Source of the DNA: Mycobacterium dioxanotrophicus | Lineage (GTDB): Bacteria; Actinomycetota; Actinomycetes; Mycobacteriales; Mycobacteriaceae | Assembly (NCBI RefSeq): GCF_002157835.1 | Contig: NZ_CP020809.1 | Span: 5,456,001-5,520,000, forward strand | Length of the DNA: 64,000 bases | Reading direction: 5' to 3' | In this document: one piece after another, positions 40,921-49,018 of the stretch | Layout: each line of letters starts with the position of its first letter | How positions within the stretch are numbered: the first letter of the stretch is position 1 | Notes under the pieces: generated by a model | What the model saw: only the letters and a program-made list of their open reading frames with translations | Database searches by the model: none | What the model was told of the DNA's origin: nothing | Translations under genes and position numbers: made by a program

Positions 40921-41772
40921 TCACAGGGTGCGGCCACTGATGAACTCGCGCGTCCGGCCGGTCACCGGGTCATCGAATTCCAGACGCTGCGCCAGCAGCT
41001 GCAGCGGCACGCTGAAGTTGTCCGGTGCCACGTCGAGTACGTTGGGGTACAACGGATCACCGAGGATCGGCACGCCCAGGGAGGTCATGTGCACGCGCAA
41101 CTGGTGAGTGCGCCCGGTGTGCGGGGTCAGTCGGTAGAGGCCGTCACCGAGCGCCTCGACGAGGGTCTCGGCGTTGGGCTCGCCGGGTTCCTCGAAAGCC
41201 TGTAACCGCCCGCGCTCCTTGATGATCCGACTGCGCAGCACGGCGGGCAGCGCGATGTTGGGTTCCCCGAGCGCGCGGGCCACGTACGTCTTGCGTACCG
41301 CGCCGCGGGCAAACAGCGTCTGATACGGGCCGCGCAACTCACGGCGTGTCGTGAGCAGCAGCACCCCGGCAGTGAGTCGGTCGAGCCGGTGCGCGGGGCT
41401 CAGCTCCGGCAGATCCAACTCCCGGCGCAGCCGCACGAGCGCGGTCTGCGCGACGTGTCCACCCCGAGGCATGGTGGCCAGGAAGTGCGGTTTGTCGACC
41501 ACGACGATGTCGTCGTCGCGATGCAGGACCGGGATGTCGAACGGCACAGGAATCTCGTCGGGCAGGTCGCGGTAAAAATACACGTGCGCACCCGCCGGCA
41601 GCGTCGTCGTCGCGTCGACTATCGCACCGTCGGCGCATACCACCTCTCCGGCAAGCACTTTCGCGCCGAGCCCGAACCGCGTCTGCAGCTCGTCGAACAC
41701 GTTGCCGCCCCACAACCGCAACCGGGCCGGGCCCAGCCCGTTGCGCACCGGCAGCGGGGCGGGCCTCCTCAA
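40921..41772 (-). CDS. RluA-family pseudouridine synthase
   Basis: About 283 residues. The catalytic motif HRLDRLTAG contains the essential Asp; LHRDDDIVVVDKP and the terminal TGRTHQLRVHM are further RluA-family signatures. The TTG at 41772 overlaps the glpD stop (TTGA) and gives a protein of family length beginning LRRPAPLPVRNGLGPARLR, matching the Rv3300c type; a GTG eight codons later is the alternative. It isomerises uridine in rRNA or tRNA. It is translationally coupled to glpD and ends 6 bp from the convergent glycosidase gene. Confidence 0.85.
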   Translation of the reverse strand: MRRPAPLPVRNGLGPARLRLWGGNVFDELQTRFGLGAKVLAGEVVCADGAIVDATTTLPAGAHVYFYRDLPDEIPVPFDIPVLHRDDDIVVVDKPHFLATMPRGGHVAQTALVRLRRELDLPELSPAHRLDRLTAGVLLLTTRRELRGPYQTLFARGAVRKTYVARALGEPNIALPAVLRSRIIKERGRLQAFEEPGEPNAETLVEALGDGLYRLTPHTGRTHQLRVHMTSLGVPILGDPLYPNVLDVAPDNFSVPLQLLAQRLEFDDPVTGRTREFISGRTL

Positions 41773-43514
41773 TTGAGCGGCACGGGCTCGAGAATCTCGG
41801 CGCGCGCCTCGGGCGCGGCCTGGCGCAGCGCATCGGCGGACTCGTCGTCGGGCTGCGTCTGCGACAACACCTCGGCCTCCACCCGCGCCAGATAGGTGGC
41901 GACCTCGCGGTCGACGTCCTCGGTGCTCCAACCCAGCACCGGCGCAACGACTTCGGCGACCTCGCGCGCACACTCCACGCCGCGGTGCGGGTATTCGATC
42001 GAGATCCGCATGCGCCGGGCCAGGATGTCCTCCAGGTGCAGAGCACCCTCGGCGGCCGCGGCGTACCAGGCTTCCACCTTCAGATACACGGGCGCCGCGG
42101 AGATCGGCTCGAGGAGCTGGGGCCGGCCCTCGGCCATCTTGAGCACCTCACCGATCAGCGAGCCGTACCGGTCGAGAAGATGCCGCACCCGGTAGGGATG
42201 CAGGCCATAATGCGCGCCGACATGCTCGGTCTGGTTGATGAGCGCGAAATATCCGTCGGCGCCCATCAGCGGGACCTTCTCGGTGATCGACGTCGCCACC
42301 CGGGTCGGGACGAACTCGGCCGCCGCATCGATGGCGTCCTCCCCCATCACCCGGTAGGTGGTGTACTTGCCGCCGGCGATCGCCACCAGCCCGGGGGCGG
42401 GCACCGCGACCGCATGCTCGCGCGACAACTTGGAGGTCTCCTCGCTCTCACCGGCCAGCAGCGGACGCAGCCCGGCGTACACACCGTCGATGTCGTCGTG
42501 GGTGAGCGGAGTGGCCAGCACGGTGTTGACGTGGCCGAGGAGGTAGTCGATGTCGGCCTTGGTGGCCGCCGGATGGGCCAGGTCGAGGTTCCAATCGGTA
42601 TCGGTGGTCCCGATGATCCAGTGCGTGCCCCACGGGATGACGAACAGCACCGACTTCTCGGTGCGCAGGATGATCGCCACCTCGCTGACGATGCGGTCGC
42701 GGGGCACCACGACGTGCACGCCCTTGGACGCGCGCACCCGAAAGCGGCCGCGCTGCTTGGAGAGGGCCTGGATCTCATCGGTCCACACACCGGTTGCGTT
42801 GACCACCACGTGGCCGCGGACCTCGGTGACGGCTCCGTTCTCCGAATCGCGCACCACCACACCGGTGACCCGGTCGCCCTCGCGGAGCAGGGCGACGACC
42901 TGGGTCGAGGTACGCACCACCGCGCCGTAATGCGCCGCGGTACGGGCCACGGTCATGGTGTGCCGGGCGTCGTCGACGACGGTGTCGTAGTACCGGATCC
43001 CGCCGATCAGTGAGCTGCGTTTGAGGCCGGGCGCCAGCCGCAGAGCCCCCGCCTTGGTCAGATGTTTTTGTGCCGGAACGGATTTCGCGCCACCGAGCTG
43101 GTCGTACAGAAAGATCCCGGCTGCCACGTACGGACGCTCCCACCACCGGTTGGTCAGCGGGAACAGAAACGGCAACGGCTTGACCAGATGCGGCGCCAGC
43201 GTGGTCAGGCTCAGCTCGCGCTCGTGCAGGGCTTCGCGCACCAGCCCGAATTCCAGCTGTTCGAGGTAGCGCAGGCCGCCGTGGAACATCTTGGAGCTGC
43301 GGCTGGACGTGCCCGATGCGAAATCCCGGGCCTCGACCAGAGCAACCTTCAGCCCTCGGGTGGCCGCATCCAAGGCCGCACCGGCGCCCACAACGCCGCC
43401 GCCGATGACGACGACGTCGAACTGCTCGTCGGTCAGTTGCTGCCAGGCTTGCGCGCGTTGTTCAGGTCCGAGGAGGGTTTGCCCGTCGCCCGGTGCAGAG
43501 ATCGGGTCAGTCAC
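41769..43514 (-). CDS. glpD: FAD-dependent glycerol-3-phosphate dehydrogenase
   Basis: A 581-residue enzyme with the FAD motif VVIGGGVVGAGAALDAATRG (residues about 35-54), FASGTSSRSSKMFHGGLRYLEQ, typical of GlpD, and IIGTTDTDWN. It oxidises sn-glycerol-3-phosphate to dihydroxyacetone phosphate and feeds electrons to menaquinone at the membrane. It corresponds to glpD2 (Rv3302c), which in M. tuberculosis also follows lpdA. A 75-bp gap separates it from lpdA; the downstream RluA gene overlaps its stop. Confidence 0.95.
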   Translation of the reverse strand: MTDPISAPGDGQTLLGPEQRAQAWQQLTDEQFDVVVIGGGVVGAGAALDAATRGLKVALVEARDFASGTSSRSSKMFHGGLRYLEQLEFGLVREALHERELSLTTLAPHLVKPLPFLFPLTNRWWERPYVAAGIFLYDQLGGAKSVPAQKHLTKAGALRLAPGLKRSSLIGGIRYYDTVVDDARHTMTVARTAAHYGAVVRTSTQVVALLREGDRVTGVVVRDSENGAVTEVRGHVVVNATGVWTDEIQALSKQRGRFRVRASKGVHVVVPRDRIVSEVAIILRTEKSVLFVIPWGTHWIIGTTDTDWNLDLAHPAATKADIDYLLGHVNTVLATPLTHDDIDGVYAGLRPLLAGESEETSKLSREHAVAVPAPGLVAIAGGKYTTYRVMGEDAIDAAAEFVPTRVATSITEKVPLMGADGYFALINQTEHVGAHYGLHPYRVRHLLDRYGSLIGEVLKMAEGRPQLLEPISAAPVYLKVEAWYAAAAEGALHLEDILARRMRISIEYPHRGVECAREVAEVVAPVLGWSTEDVDREVATYLARVEAEVLSQTQPDDESADALRQAAPEARAEILEPVPLN

Positions 43515-43589
43515 GGTCCCCAGGCTACGTGGGCTCGAAACGATCTGCGCGGTTCCGCGGCACCAGGGTGACGCGCGTCGCCTCCCTGG

Positions 43590-45005
43590 CTAATCCAGAT
43601 CGTCGTGTTGCATCAGCTGACGGGCCGCCTCGGTGATCGAGCCGGACAGCGACGGATACACCGAGAAGGTCTGGGCGAGTTCCGCGACCGGGATGCCGTT
43701 CTGCACGGCCAGCGCGATCGGCAGGATCAGCTCCGACGCGATGGGCGCGACCACCACGCCGCCGATCACCACACCGGTCGCGGGGCGGCAGAAGATCTTG
43801 ACGAAGCCGTGTTGCAGGCTCGACATCTTGGCCCGCGCGTTGGTGTTCAACGGCAGGGTCAGGGTGCGGGCCGGCACCGAACCGTCGTCGATCTTGCCCT
43901 GCGGCACCCCCACCGCGGCGATCTCCGGCCGGGTGAACACCGCGGCGGCCACCGTGCGCAGCCGGATCGGCGCGACGGCCTCGCCCAGCGCGTGGTACAT
44001 CGCGATACGGCCCTGCATGGCCGCCACCGAAGCCAGCGGCAGCAGGCCGGTGCAGTCCCCCGCCGCGTAGATGCCGGGCACCGATGTGCGCGACACCCGG
44101 TCGACGGTGAGGTAGTTGCCCGGCCCGAGTTCGATGCCGACCCGGTCCAGCCCCAGGCCGCCCGTGTTCGGCACCGAGCCGACGGTCATCAGCGCGTGGC
44201 TGCCCTCGACGGCACGCCCGTCGGCCATCGCGACCCGTACGCCCGTATCGGTGCGGGTGACCGAATCGGCCCGTGCGTTCTTGATCAACGTGACGCCGCG
44301 CTCGGAGAACACGTCTTCCAGCACGGCCGCGGCATCGGAGTCCTCATGCGGCAGGATCTGATCGCGGCTGGCCACCACGGTCACCGTGACACCGAGCTCG
44401 GTGTAGGCGTTCACGAACTCGGCACCGGTCACACCGGACCCGACGACGATGAGGTGCTCGGGCAGGGTGTCCAGGTCGTAGAGCTGCCGCCAGTTCAGGA
44501 TGCGTTCACCGTCCGGCGCGGCATTAGGCAGCACACGTGGGCTCGCACCCGTGGCAATCAGCACCACGTCGGCGGTCAACTGGCTCACGCGTCCGTCAGA
44601 CCCCGTGACCTTGACCCGGTGCTGGGCCATACCCGGGCGGTCGTCGATCAACTCGCCGCGACCCTCGATCAGGTCGATGCCCTCGCTGCGCAGCCGCTCT
44701 GCGATATCGACGGACTGGGCCGTCGCCAGCGTCTTGACCCGCTCGTTGATCTGGGTCAACGAAATCTTGGCGTCGTCCAGATCCAGCGAATAGCCCAGGT
44801 TGGGTGCCCGACGCAGTTCGGTCCGCACGCCGGTCGACGCGATGAACGTCTTCGACGGCACACAGTCCCACAGCACGCAGGCGCCACCGATGCCGTCGCT
44901 GTCGACGACGGTGACATGGGCGACCTTGGGGCCGCGGGCAGCGGCGACCAGAGCCGCCTCATAGCCGGCGGGGCCACCGCCGATGATCACGATGCGCGTT
45001 GCCAC
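43590..45005 (-). CDS. lpdA: LpdA-type flavoprotein (NAD(P)H quinone reductase)
   Basis: A 471-residue member of the flavoprotein disulfide reductase family. FAD motif IIGGGPAGYEAALVAA; active-site helix GGACVLWDCVPSK with two Cys spaced C-x4-C; NAD domain VGSGVTGAEF; second FAD motif GIYAAGDCTGLLPLA. The C-terminal dimer interface reads YPSLSGSITEAA instead of the HPTxxE pair needed for dithiol catalysis. M. tuberculosis LpdA (Rv3303c), also atypical, has been described as a quinone reductase. The gene precedes glpD, as in M. tuberculosis, so a link to quinone-dependent glycerol phosphate oxidation is plausible. Confidence 0.93.
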   Translation of the reverse strand: MATRIVIIGGGPAGYEAALVAAARGPKVAHVTVVDSDGIGGACVLWDCVPSKTFIASTGVRTELRRAPNLGYSLDLDDAKISLTQINERVKTLATAQSVDIAERLRSEGIDLIEGRGELIDDRPGMAQHRVKVTGSDGRVSQLTADVVLIATGASPRVLPNAAPDGERILNWRQLYDLDTLPEHLIVVGSGVTGAEFVNAYTELGVTVTVVASRDQILPHEDSDAAAVLEDVFSERGVTLIKNARADSVTRTDTGVRVAMADGRAVEGSHALMTVGSVPNTGGLGLDRVGIELGPGNYLTVDRVSRTSVPGIYAAGDCTGLLPLASVAAMQGRIAMYHALGEAVAPIRLRTVAAAVFTRPEIAAVGVPQGKIDDGSVPARTLTLPLNTNARAKMSSLQHGFVKIFCRPATGVVIGGVVVAPIASELILPIALAVQNGIPVAELAQTFSVYPSLSGSITEAARQLMQHDDLD

Positions 45006-45046
45006 CGCACTAACCTAACGAACTTCGCGCATTAAGCTGTCTTACC

Positions 45047-45514
45047 GTGCCGCTTTACGCCGCCTACGGGTCGAACATGCATCCAGAGCAGATGCTCGAG
45101 CGGGCTCCACACTCCCCGATGGCGGGAACTGGCTGGTTGCACGGCTGGCGGCTGACCTTCGGCGGGGAGGACATCGGCTGGGAGGGAGCGCTGGCGACCG
45201 TCGTCGAAGATCCGCTGTCGAAGGTCTTCGTGGTGCTCTACGACATGACCCCGGCCGACGAGCACTCGCTGGACCGCTGGGAGGGCTCCGAGCTCGGCTT
45301 CCACAAGAAGATCCGGTGCCGGGTCGACCGGCTGTCCTCCGACACCACCACCGACCCGGTGCTCGCCTGGCTGTACGTGGTCGACGCATGGGAAGGCGGC
45401 CTGCCCTCCGCTCGCTACCTCGGGGTGATGGCCGACGCCGCCGAGATCGCCGGGGCTCCGCCGGAGTATGTGCACGACCTGCGGACCCGCCCTGCTCGTA
45501 ACATCGGGCCGTAG
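45047..45514 (+). CDS. Gamma-glutamylcyclotransferase-like protein
   Basis: A 155-residue GGCT-like protein, counterpart of Rv3304. It opens MPLYAAYGSNMHPEQMLER, the YGSN substrate-binding loop of the family, and has the catalytic-type Glu in LDRWEGSELG, plus VLAWLYVVDAWEGGLPSARYL. The GTG at 45047 is set by homology and lies 41 bp from the divergent lpdA start. It may cyclise gamma-glutamyl compounds to 5-oxoproline, although substrates of the bacterial branch are poorly known. A palindromic repeat copy follows at 45561. Confidence 0.88.
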   Translation: MPLYAAYGSNMHPEQMLERAPHSPMAGTGWLHGWRLTFGGEDIGWEGALATVVEDPLSKVFVVLYDMTPADEHSLDRWEGSELGFHKKIRCRVDRLSSDTTTDPVLAWLYVVDAWEGGLPSARYLGVMADAAEIAGAPPEYVHDLRTRPARNIGP

Positions 45515-45560
45515 CTTTCGCGCACCTTCGTGCACTCTGGGCCCGTTGGCCCGTTGGCCC

Positions 45561-45613
45561 CGCGAACGTGCGTGTCTGCTGCCCGACACGCCGCGCGTCG
45601 TCAGCACTCTGCG
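45561..45613 (-). repeat. Dispersed palindromic repeat, copy 1
   Basis: Reverse-oriented copy of a 53-bp element with core GCGTGTC-N8-GACACGC. Over 53 bp it is identical to copy 2 (46604-46656) at about 45 positions. It lies between the GGCT-like gene and the convergent DUF559 gene and may act as their terminator. Confidence 0.75.
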
Positions 45614-45618
45614 TACCC

Positions 45619-46506
45619 TCACGCCGCGCGAGCGCGACACAGCTGCCCATTGATCCGCGCAACCATCTCCCCTTGCCGCTGACGTACGTCCTCGAACACG
45701 ATCGAGATGACGACCCAGTCGATTGCCATCAACGCAGCGGTTCGCCTCCGGTCGTCACGCAGCGCGTCGGGATTGCCGTGCCAGTCCATGCTGTCGTACT
45801 CGACCGCGACGCGCCGGCCGGGCCACGCGAAATCGAGCCTTCTCGGCTGACCATTGCCGTCGACCACCTCATATTGCAGCTCGGGAGTCGGCAGGCCACC
45901 GTCGAGCATCACCAGCCGCGCCTCGCTCTCCATCGGTGATTCAGCACGCGCGTCGGCCAATGCGATCAGATTCCGGACGTTGACGATGCCCCGCCGCCCG
46001 GCCTGTGCGATGGCCGCGCGCCACAGGTCGGCGCGGTTACACGTGCCGCTGCGCAACGCGGCGTCCAAAGTTGCCAGGGCCCGCGGACGTCGCAACGCCC
46101 GCGCCACCTCGATGGCCGTCCATGCCGGGGCGGTGGCGTATCGGCCGTCGATGAAGGCCAATGGCGCGTTGTCGCGTCGGTGTACGACCAATCCATCCGT
46201 CGACCGCATCTGACCACCTGGCGGATTGAGGATGTGCAGGTCGGGAGGGTCTTCTGTGTCGAATCCGTGCATCGCCGCCGCTGTGCCGAGACAGACGGCG
46301 ACTTTTCGGCCGCAGGACAGATCCAGCCCGCGCAGCCTGAGATCGTCGGTCGGCTCGCCCAGGCAGTAGATGCCCTGCCACATCCGTTCCAGCACACCGG
46401 TATCGACGGCTTTGTCGAACGCATGACGGGTCATCACGCCGAGAATCTGTCCGCTTGTGGCAACGCCGCGTTGGGTCGCGAAAAGCTCGGTGAGTTGTGG
46501 GTCCAT
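45619..46506 (-). CDS. DUF559 / AbiEi-like N-terminal domain protein
   Basis: A 295-residue protein. The N-terminal third (TELFATQRGVATSGQIL, ERMWQGIYCLGEP) resembles the winged-helix AbiEi antitoxin N-terminal domain, and the C-terminal third (RRLDFAWPGRRVAVEYDSMDWHG, DRRRTAALMAIDWVVI) is the DUF559 restriction-endonuclease-fold domain with the D-x-E-like core. Such proteins are common, multi-copy accessory genes in mycobacteria. No toxin gene is adjacent. The start at 46506 lacks a clear ribosome site. A DnaA-box-like pair and repeat copy 2 are upstream, copy 1 is downstream. Confidence 0.7.
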   Translation of the reverse strand: MDPQLTELFATQRGVATSGQILGVMTRHAFDKAVDTGVLERMWQGIYCLGEPTDDLRLRGLDLSCGRKVAVCLGTAAAMHGFDTEDPPDLHILNPPGGQMRSTDGLVVHRRDNAPLAFIDGRYATAPAWTAIEVARALRRPRALATLDAALRSGTCNRADLWRAAIAQAGRRGIVNVRNLIALADARAESPMESEARLVMLDGGLPTPELQYEVVDGNGQPRRLDFAWPGRRVAVEYDSMDWHGNPDALRDDRRRTAALMAIDWVVISIVFEDVRQRQGEMVARINGQLCRARAA

Positions 46507-46557
46507 GCAGCGATGGTCATTGCAGCGCAGCGTCTTCGGGAGACCGTCAGGACAGAT

Positions 46558-46588
46558 TGTGGATGAACGACGGGTTGTGGATAACTCG
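46558..46588 (+). repeat. Paired DnaA-box-like element upstream of the DUF559 gene
   Basis: TGTGGATGA and TGTGGATAA 18 bp apart, matching about 25 of 31 positions of the element at 32185-32215. Here it lies upstream of a minus-strand gene, so its orientation relative to the gene is reversed. Confidence 0.5.
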
Positions 46589-46603
46589 CCGAGCGCGAGT
46601 GTG

Positions 46604-46656
46604 CGCAAACTGCCGACGCCGGACGGCGTGTCGGGCAACAGACACGCACGCTCGCG
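46604..46656 (+). repeat. Dispersed palindromic repeat, copy 2
   Basis: Contains GCGTGTC-GGGCAACA-GACACGC followed by ACGCTCGCG. It lies between the DUF559 gene start and the end of the coiled-coil gene. Its sequence GACACGCACGCTCGCG equals the joined flanks of the IS110 element at 47690/48997. Confidence 0.8.
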
Positions 46657-46664
46657 CGGCCGGG

Positions 46665-47606
46665 TCAACTCGAGGTCAGCAGCACCGTCCGCTCGGCCTG
46701 CAATTGGGCCAACTCGTCCTCGCGCTTCTGCTTACGTCCATCGAGCCGGGCCAGCACGGCCTTGACTCCTTCAATCGCCTGATCGACCTTCTGCTGAGCC
46801 TCGATGATCTGGTCCCGCACCATCAGATCGGTGAAGAAGTTGTCGAACCAGACATCCAATGTCCGTGTGAATGAGCTTATTTGGAGGCTTTGCACGCCTT
46901 GCATGTGAACGTCGGCCAGTTCGGTGGTGAAAGTCCGCAGCTCCCGGTCGGCTGAACGCAGACAGTTCACCACGTCGTCGAGCCTGTTGTTCTTGATCAT
47001 GCTCGCGATGATCCCGCCGTCGAACCACGTGTCGTAGGCAGACCACGACCGTGCACTGCCAATCCGCTCGGCCGCCGTGCGCAGATCGGCCAGGGCTCGT
47101 TTGCCGGCGCCACTAGCCTCGGCGATCTCGGCGAGCTCCGCCGTCAAATGCCCTCGCCGCTCGGCGATTTGAGACAACTTCGCCGCGGCCGGAGCGCCGG
47201 TCTGCCGCAACCACTGCTCTTTGGCTGCCAACGCCTTGGTATGACGCGCCGCCACGTCGCCCAATTGATCGAGCCGGTTCTGGAGATGGTCGACGTTGCG
47301 CTGATCGGCGACCGCACGGGCTTCCCGTGTCCGGTATTCGTATTGGGCGGCTTCGTGTTCGGCTGTCTCACGGGCCAGATCGTCTGCGTGGGAACCCTTG
47401 AGCCGCGAGAGGATGCCCGTGAGGGACAGGGATTCCAGCTTGTGGATGTCCTCGGCCTCGTGCGCAATGTGTTCCTGGGCCGCCGCGGCGGCAGCTGCAG
47501 AACCTTCGGCCTTGCTGCGTGCTGTCGACAGCCGCTGCTGCAGCGAGGCGGCTTCCCGCAATGCTGCGGTCGCCGCGGCCAGTTCATCGTCGGGGGTATC
47601 GGTCAC
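46665..47606 (-). CDS. Coiled-coil hypothetical protein
   Basis: A 313-residue Ala/Glu/Arg-rich protein, mostly helical with coiled-coil stretches at about residues 5-60, 75-150 and 270-305. A non-coil centre, SAYDTWFDGGIIASMIKNNRLDD, may form a small globular part. There is no signal peptide or membrane span. The start is probably the GTG at 47606, without a clear ribosome site. No family is recognised; similar proteins are scattered in actinobacteria as hypothetical proteins. It lies between two copies of the palindromic repeat, one of which carries the IS110 insertion. Confidence 0.75.
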   Translation of the reverse strand: MTDTPDDELAAATAALREAASLQQRLSTARSKAEGSAAAAAAAQEHIAHEAEDIHKLESLSLTGILSRLKGSHADDLARETAEHEAAQYEYRTREARAVADQRNVDHLQNRLDQLGDVAARHTKALAAKEQWLRQTGAPAAAKLSQIAERRGHLTAELAEIAEASGAGKRALADLRTAAERIGSARSWSAYDTWFDGGIIASMIKNNRLDDVVNCLRSADRELRTFTTELADVHMQGVQSLQISSFTRTLDVWFDNFFTDLMVRDQIIEAQQKVDQAIEGVKAVLARLDGRKQKREDELAQLQAERTVLLTSS

Positions 47607-47644
47607 ATCAGCAGCTTAAGAGCGCTCACGGCACCGCGAACGCG

Positions 47645-47690
47645 GCAAAAATGCTGACGCTATAGGGCGTGTCGGGCAACAGACACGCAC
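47645..47690 (+). repeat. Dispersed palindromic repeat, copy 3, interrupted by IS110
   Basis: It matches copies 1 and 2 from TGCTGACG through GGCGTGTCGGGCAACAGACAC to GCAC at 47690, then stops matching. The expected remainder GCTCGCG appears at 48997 on the far side of the transposase gene. Confidence 0.7.
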
Positions 47691-47691
47691 T

Positions 47692-47928
47692 CAGTGTCAA
47701 TGTGGTGATTGCCGCTGTTGCGGTGGTTGGGTTCTTTTCACCTGGTGTCTGGCTCAGACACGCACTGCCGTCCTCGCGGGGGTTGGCCTTCGAGCATTCT
47801 GCCGATATCAGGTGGGAAGGACCGACCGGCGTGACTTGATAGGAGCGTGGCACCGCCCCCACTGAGATGTGTCCGCCGGCCGGCCCAACCTTCACTCATC
47901 CACCTCTTGATGAAAGAAGGCACTGTCC
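47692..47928 (+). ncRNA. Candidate bridge-RNA region of the IS110 element
   Basis: Non-coding left part of the element, about 237 bp, with no ORF of note. It contains the hairpin GTGTCTG-GCT-CAGACAC (47745-47761) and, at 47755-47766, CAGACACGCACT, identical over 12 nt to the left insertion flank at 47680-47691. In IS110 elements such as IS621 this non-coding end encodes a bridge RNA whose target loop repeats the left target plus the core dinucleotide. Proposed from this match; transcription is not shown. Confidence 0.4.
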
Positions 47929-48984
47929 ATGGTGATTGTTGGTACCGATGTGCACAAGCGCACCCATACCTTCGTTGCGGTGAACGAGGCCGGCGCCAAG
48001 CTCGGCGAAAAACTCGTTCCCGCGACCAGCGCGGGCCATCAGAAGGCGTTGCACTGGGCCCGTGCGCAGTTCGGCGACGATCTGATCTGGGGGATCGAGG
48101 ACTGCCGCAATCTGTCGGCCCGCCTCGAGCGCGACTTGCTCTCAGCAGGGCAACGTGTGGTGCGGGTGGCCCCCAAGTTGATGGCCCAGACCCGAGCCTG
48201 CGCCCGCACCCGCGGCAAGTCCGATCCCATCGACGCTCTTGCTGCCGCGCACGCAGTGTTGCGGTATCCCGATCTGCCCGTCGCCGCCCACGACGAGGTG
48301 TCACGAGAGCTCAAGCTCCTGGTAGATCGACGCGAAGACCTTGTCGCTCAACGCACCTCGACGATCAACCGACTGCTGGGGCGTGTCCACGAACTCGACC
48401 CCGCCCGCACCCCCAAAAAAGGCGCCCTGGACCGGGCGAAAACCCGTTCGGAGCTTGCCCACTGGCTCGACACCCTGCACGGACTACTCGCTGAGCTGGC
48501 CCGCGACGAGCTCGATGACATCACCCGCCTGACCGACACCATCAACGCCCTGGCCACCCGCATCGACCAGCACGTCCACGACGTCGCGCCACACCTGCTG
48601 GCCCTTCAAGGCTGCGGCGCGTTGACCGCAGCCAAACTCGTCGGCGAAACCGCCGGCGTCAAACGCTTCACCAGCGACGCCGCGTTCGCCCGTCACAGCG
48701 GCACCGCCCCCATACCGGTGTGGTCAGGAAACACCGCCGGACGCGTCCGCTTGACCCGCTCAGGCAACCGCCAACTCAACGCCGCCCTGCACCGCATCGC
48801 CATCACCCAAATCCGCATCGCCGACAGCCCCGGACAGACCTACTACCGCAAACGTCTCGCCCACGGCGACTCGTCCACCGAAGCCCTGCGCTGCCTCAAA
48901 CGCCGCCTCGCCCGCATCGTCTACCGCCGCCTGCACCTCGACGAACAAGCCCGCCTCAACGACCCCCAACCCACCGCGGCTTGA
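47929..48984 (+). CDS. IS110-family transposase/recombinase
   Basis: A 351-residue DEDD recombinase. The RuvC-like N-terminal domain has the acidic residues in VGTDVHKRTH, GIEDCRNL and GKSDPIDALAAA. The C-terminal Transposase_20 domain has LLALQGCGALTAAKLVGETAG and the Ser-containing RLTRSGNRQLNAALHR. Length and domain order are complete, with no frameshift, so the element may be active. It lies alone in the element, 238 bp from the left boundary and only about 12 bp from the right, the asymmetric layout typical of IS110 members with a long non-coding left end. Confidence 0.95.
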   Translation: MVIVGTDVHKRTHTFVAVNEAGAKLGEKLVPATSAGHQKALHWARAQFGDDLIWGIEDCRNLSARLERDLLSAGQRVVRVAPKLMAQTRACARTRGKSDPIDALAAAHAVLRYPDLPVAAHDEVSRELKLLVDRREDLVAQRTSTINRLLGRVHELDPARTPKKGALDRAKTRSELAHWLDTLHGLLAELARDELDDITRLTDTINALATRIDQHVHDVAPHLLALQGCGALTAAKLVGETAGVKRFTSDAAFARHSGTAPIPVWSGNTAGRVRLTRSGNRQLNAALHRIAITQIRIADSPGQTYYRKRLAHGDSSTEALRCLKRRLARIVYRRLHLDEQARLNDPQPTAA

Positions 48985-49018
48985 CATAGGAGAAATGCTC
49001 GCGGTGCAAGGGGCACAG

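Larger units (their letters stand above)
47691..48996 (+). mobile_element. IS110-family insertion sequence (boundaries inferred)
   Basis: About 1306 bp between the broken halves of repeat copy 3. Removing 47691-48996 rejoins CACGCAC and GCTCGCG into the exact repeat seen at copy 2. Alternatively a shared CT dinucleotide core (47690-47691 and 48998-48999) marks the ends, as expected of IS110 recombination; the two models differ by only a few bases. No terminal inverted repeats are seen, as is usual for the family. Confidence 0.7.

Noticed and set aside
45568..45939. Small ORFs starting in the palindromic repeats (reading MRVCCPTRR and similar)
   Set aside because: Their N-termini are translations of the repeat itself, and they overlap the DUF559 gene antisense.
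47850..47856. GCACCGC in the IS110 left end as the right-target guide of a bridge RNA
   Set aside because: It complements seven bases of the right flank (49001-49007) but is not adjacent to the expected core complement, so the match may be accidental; only the 12-nt left match is kept.
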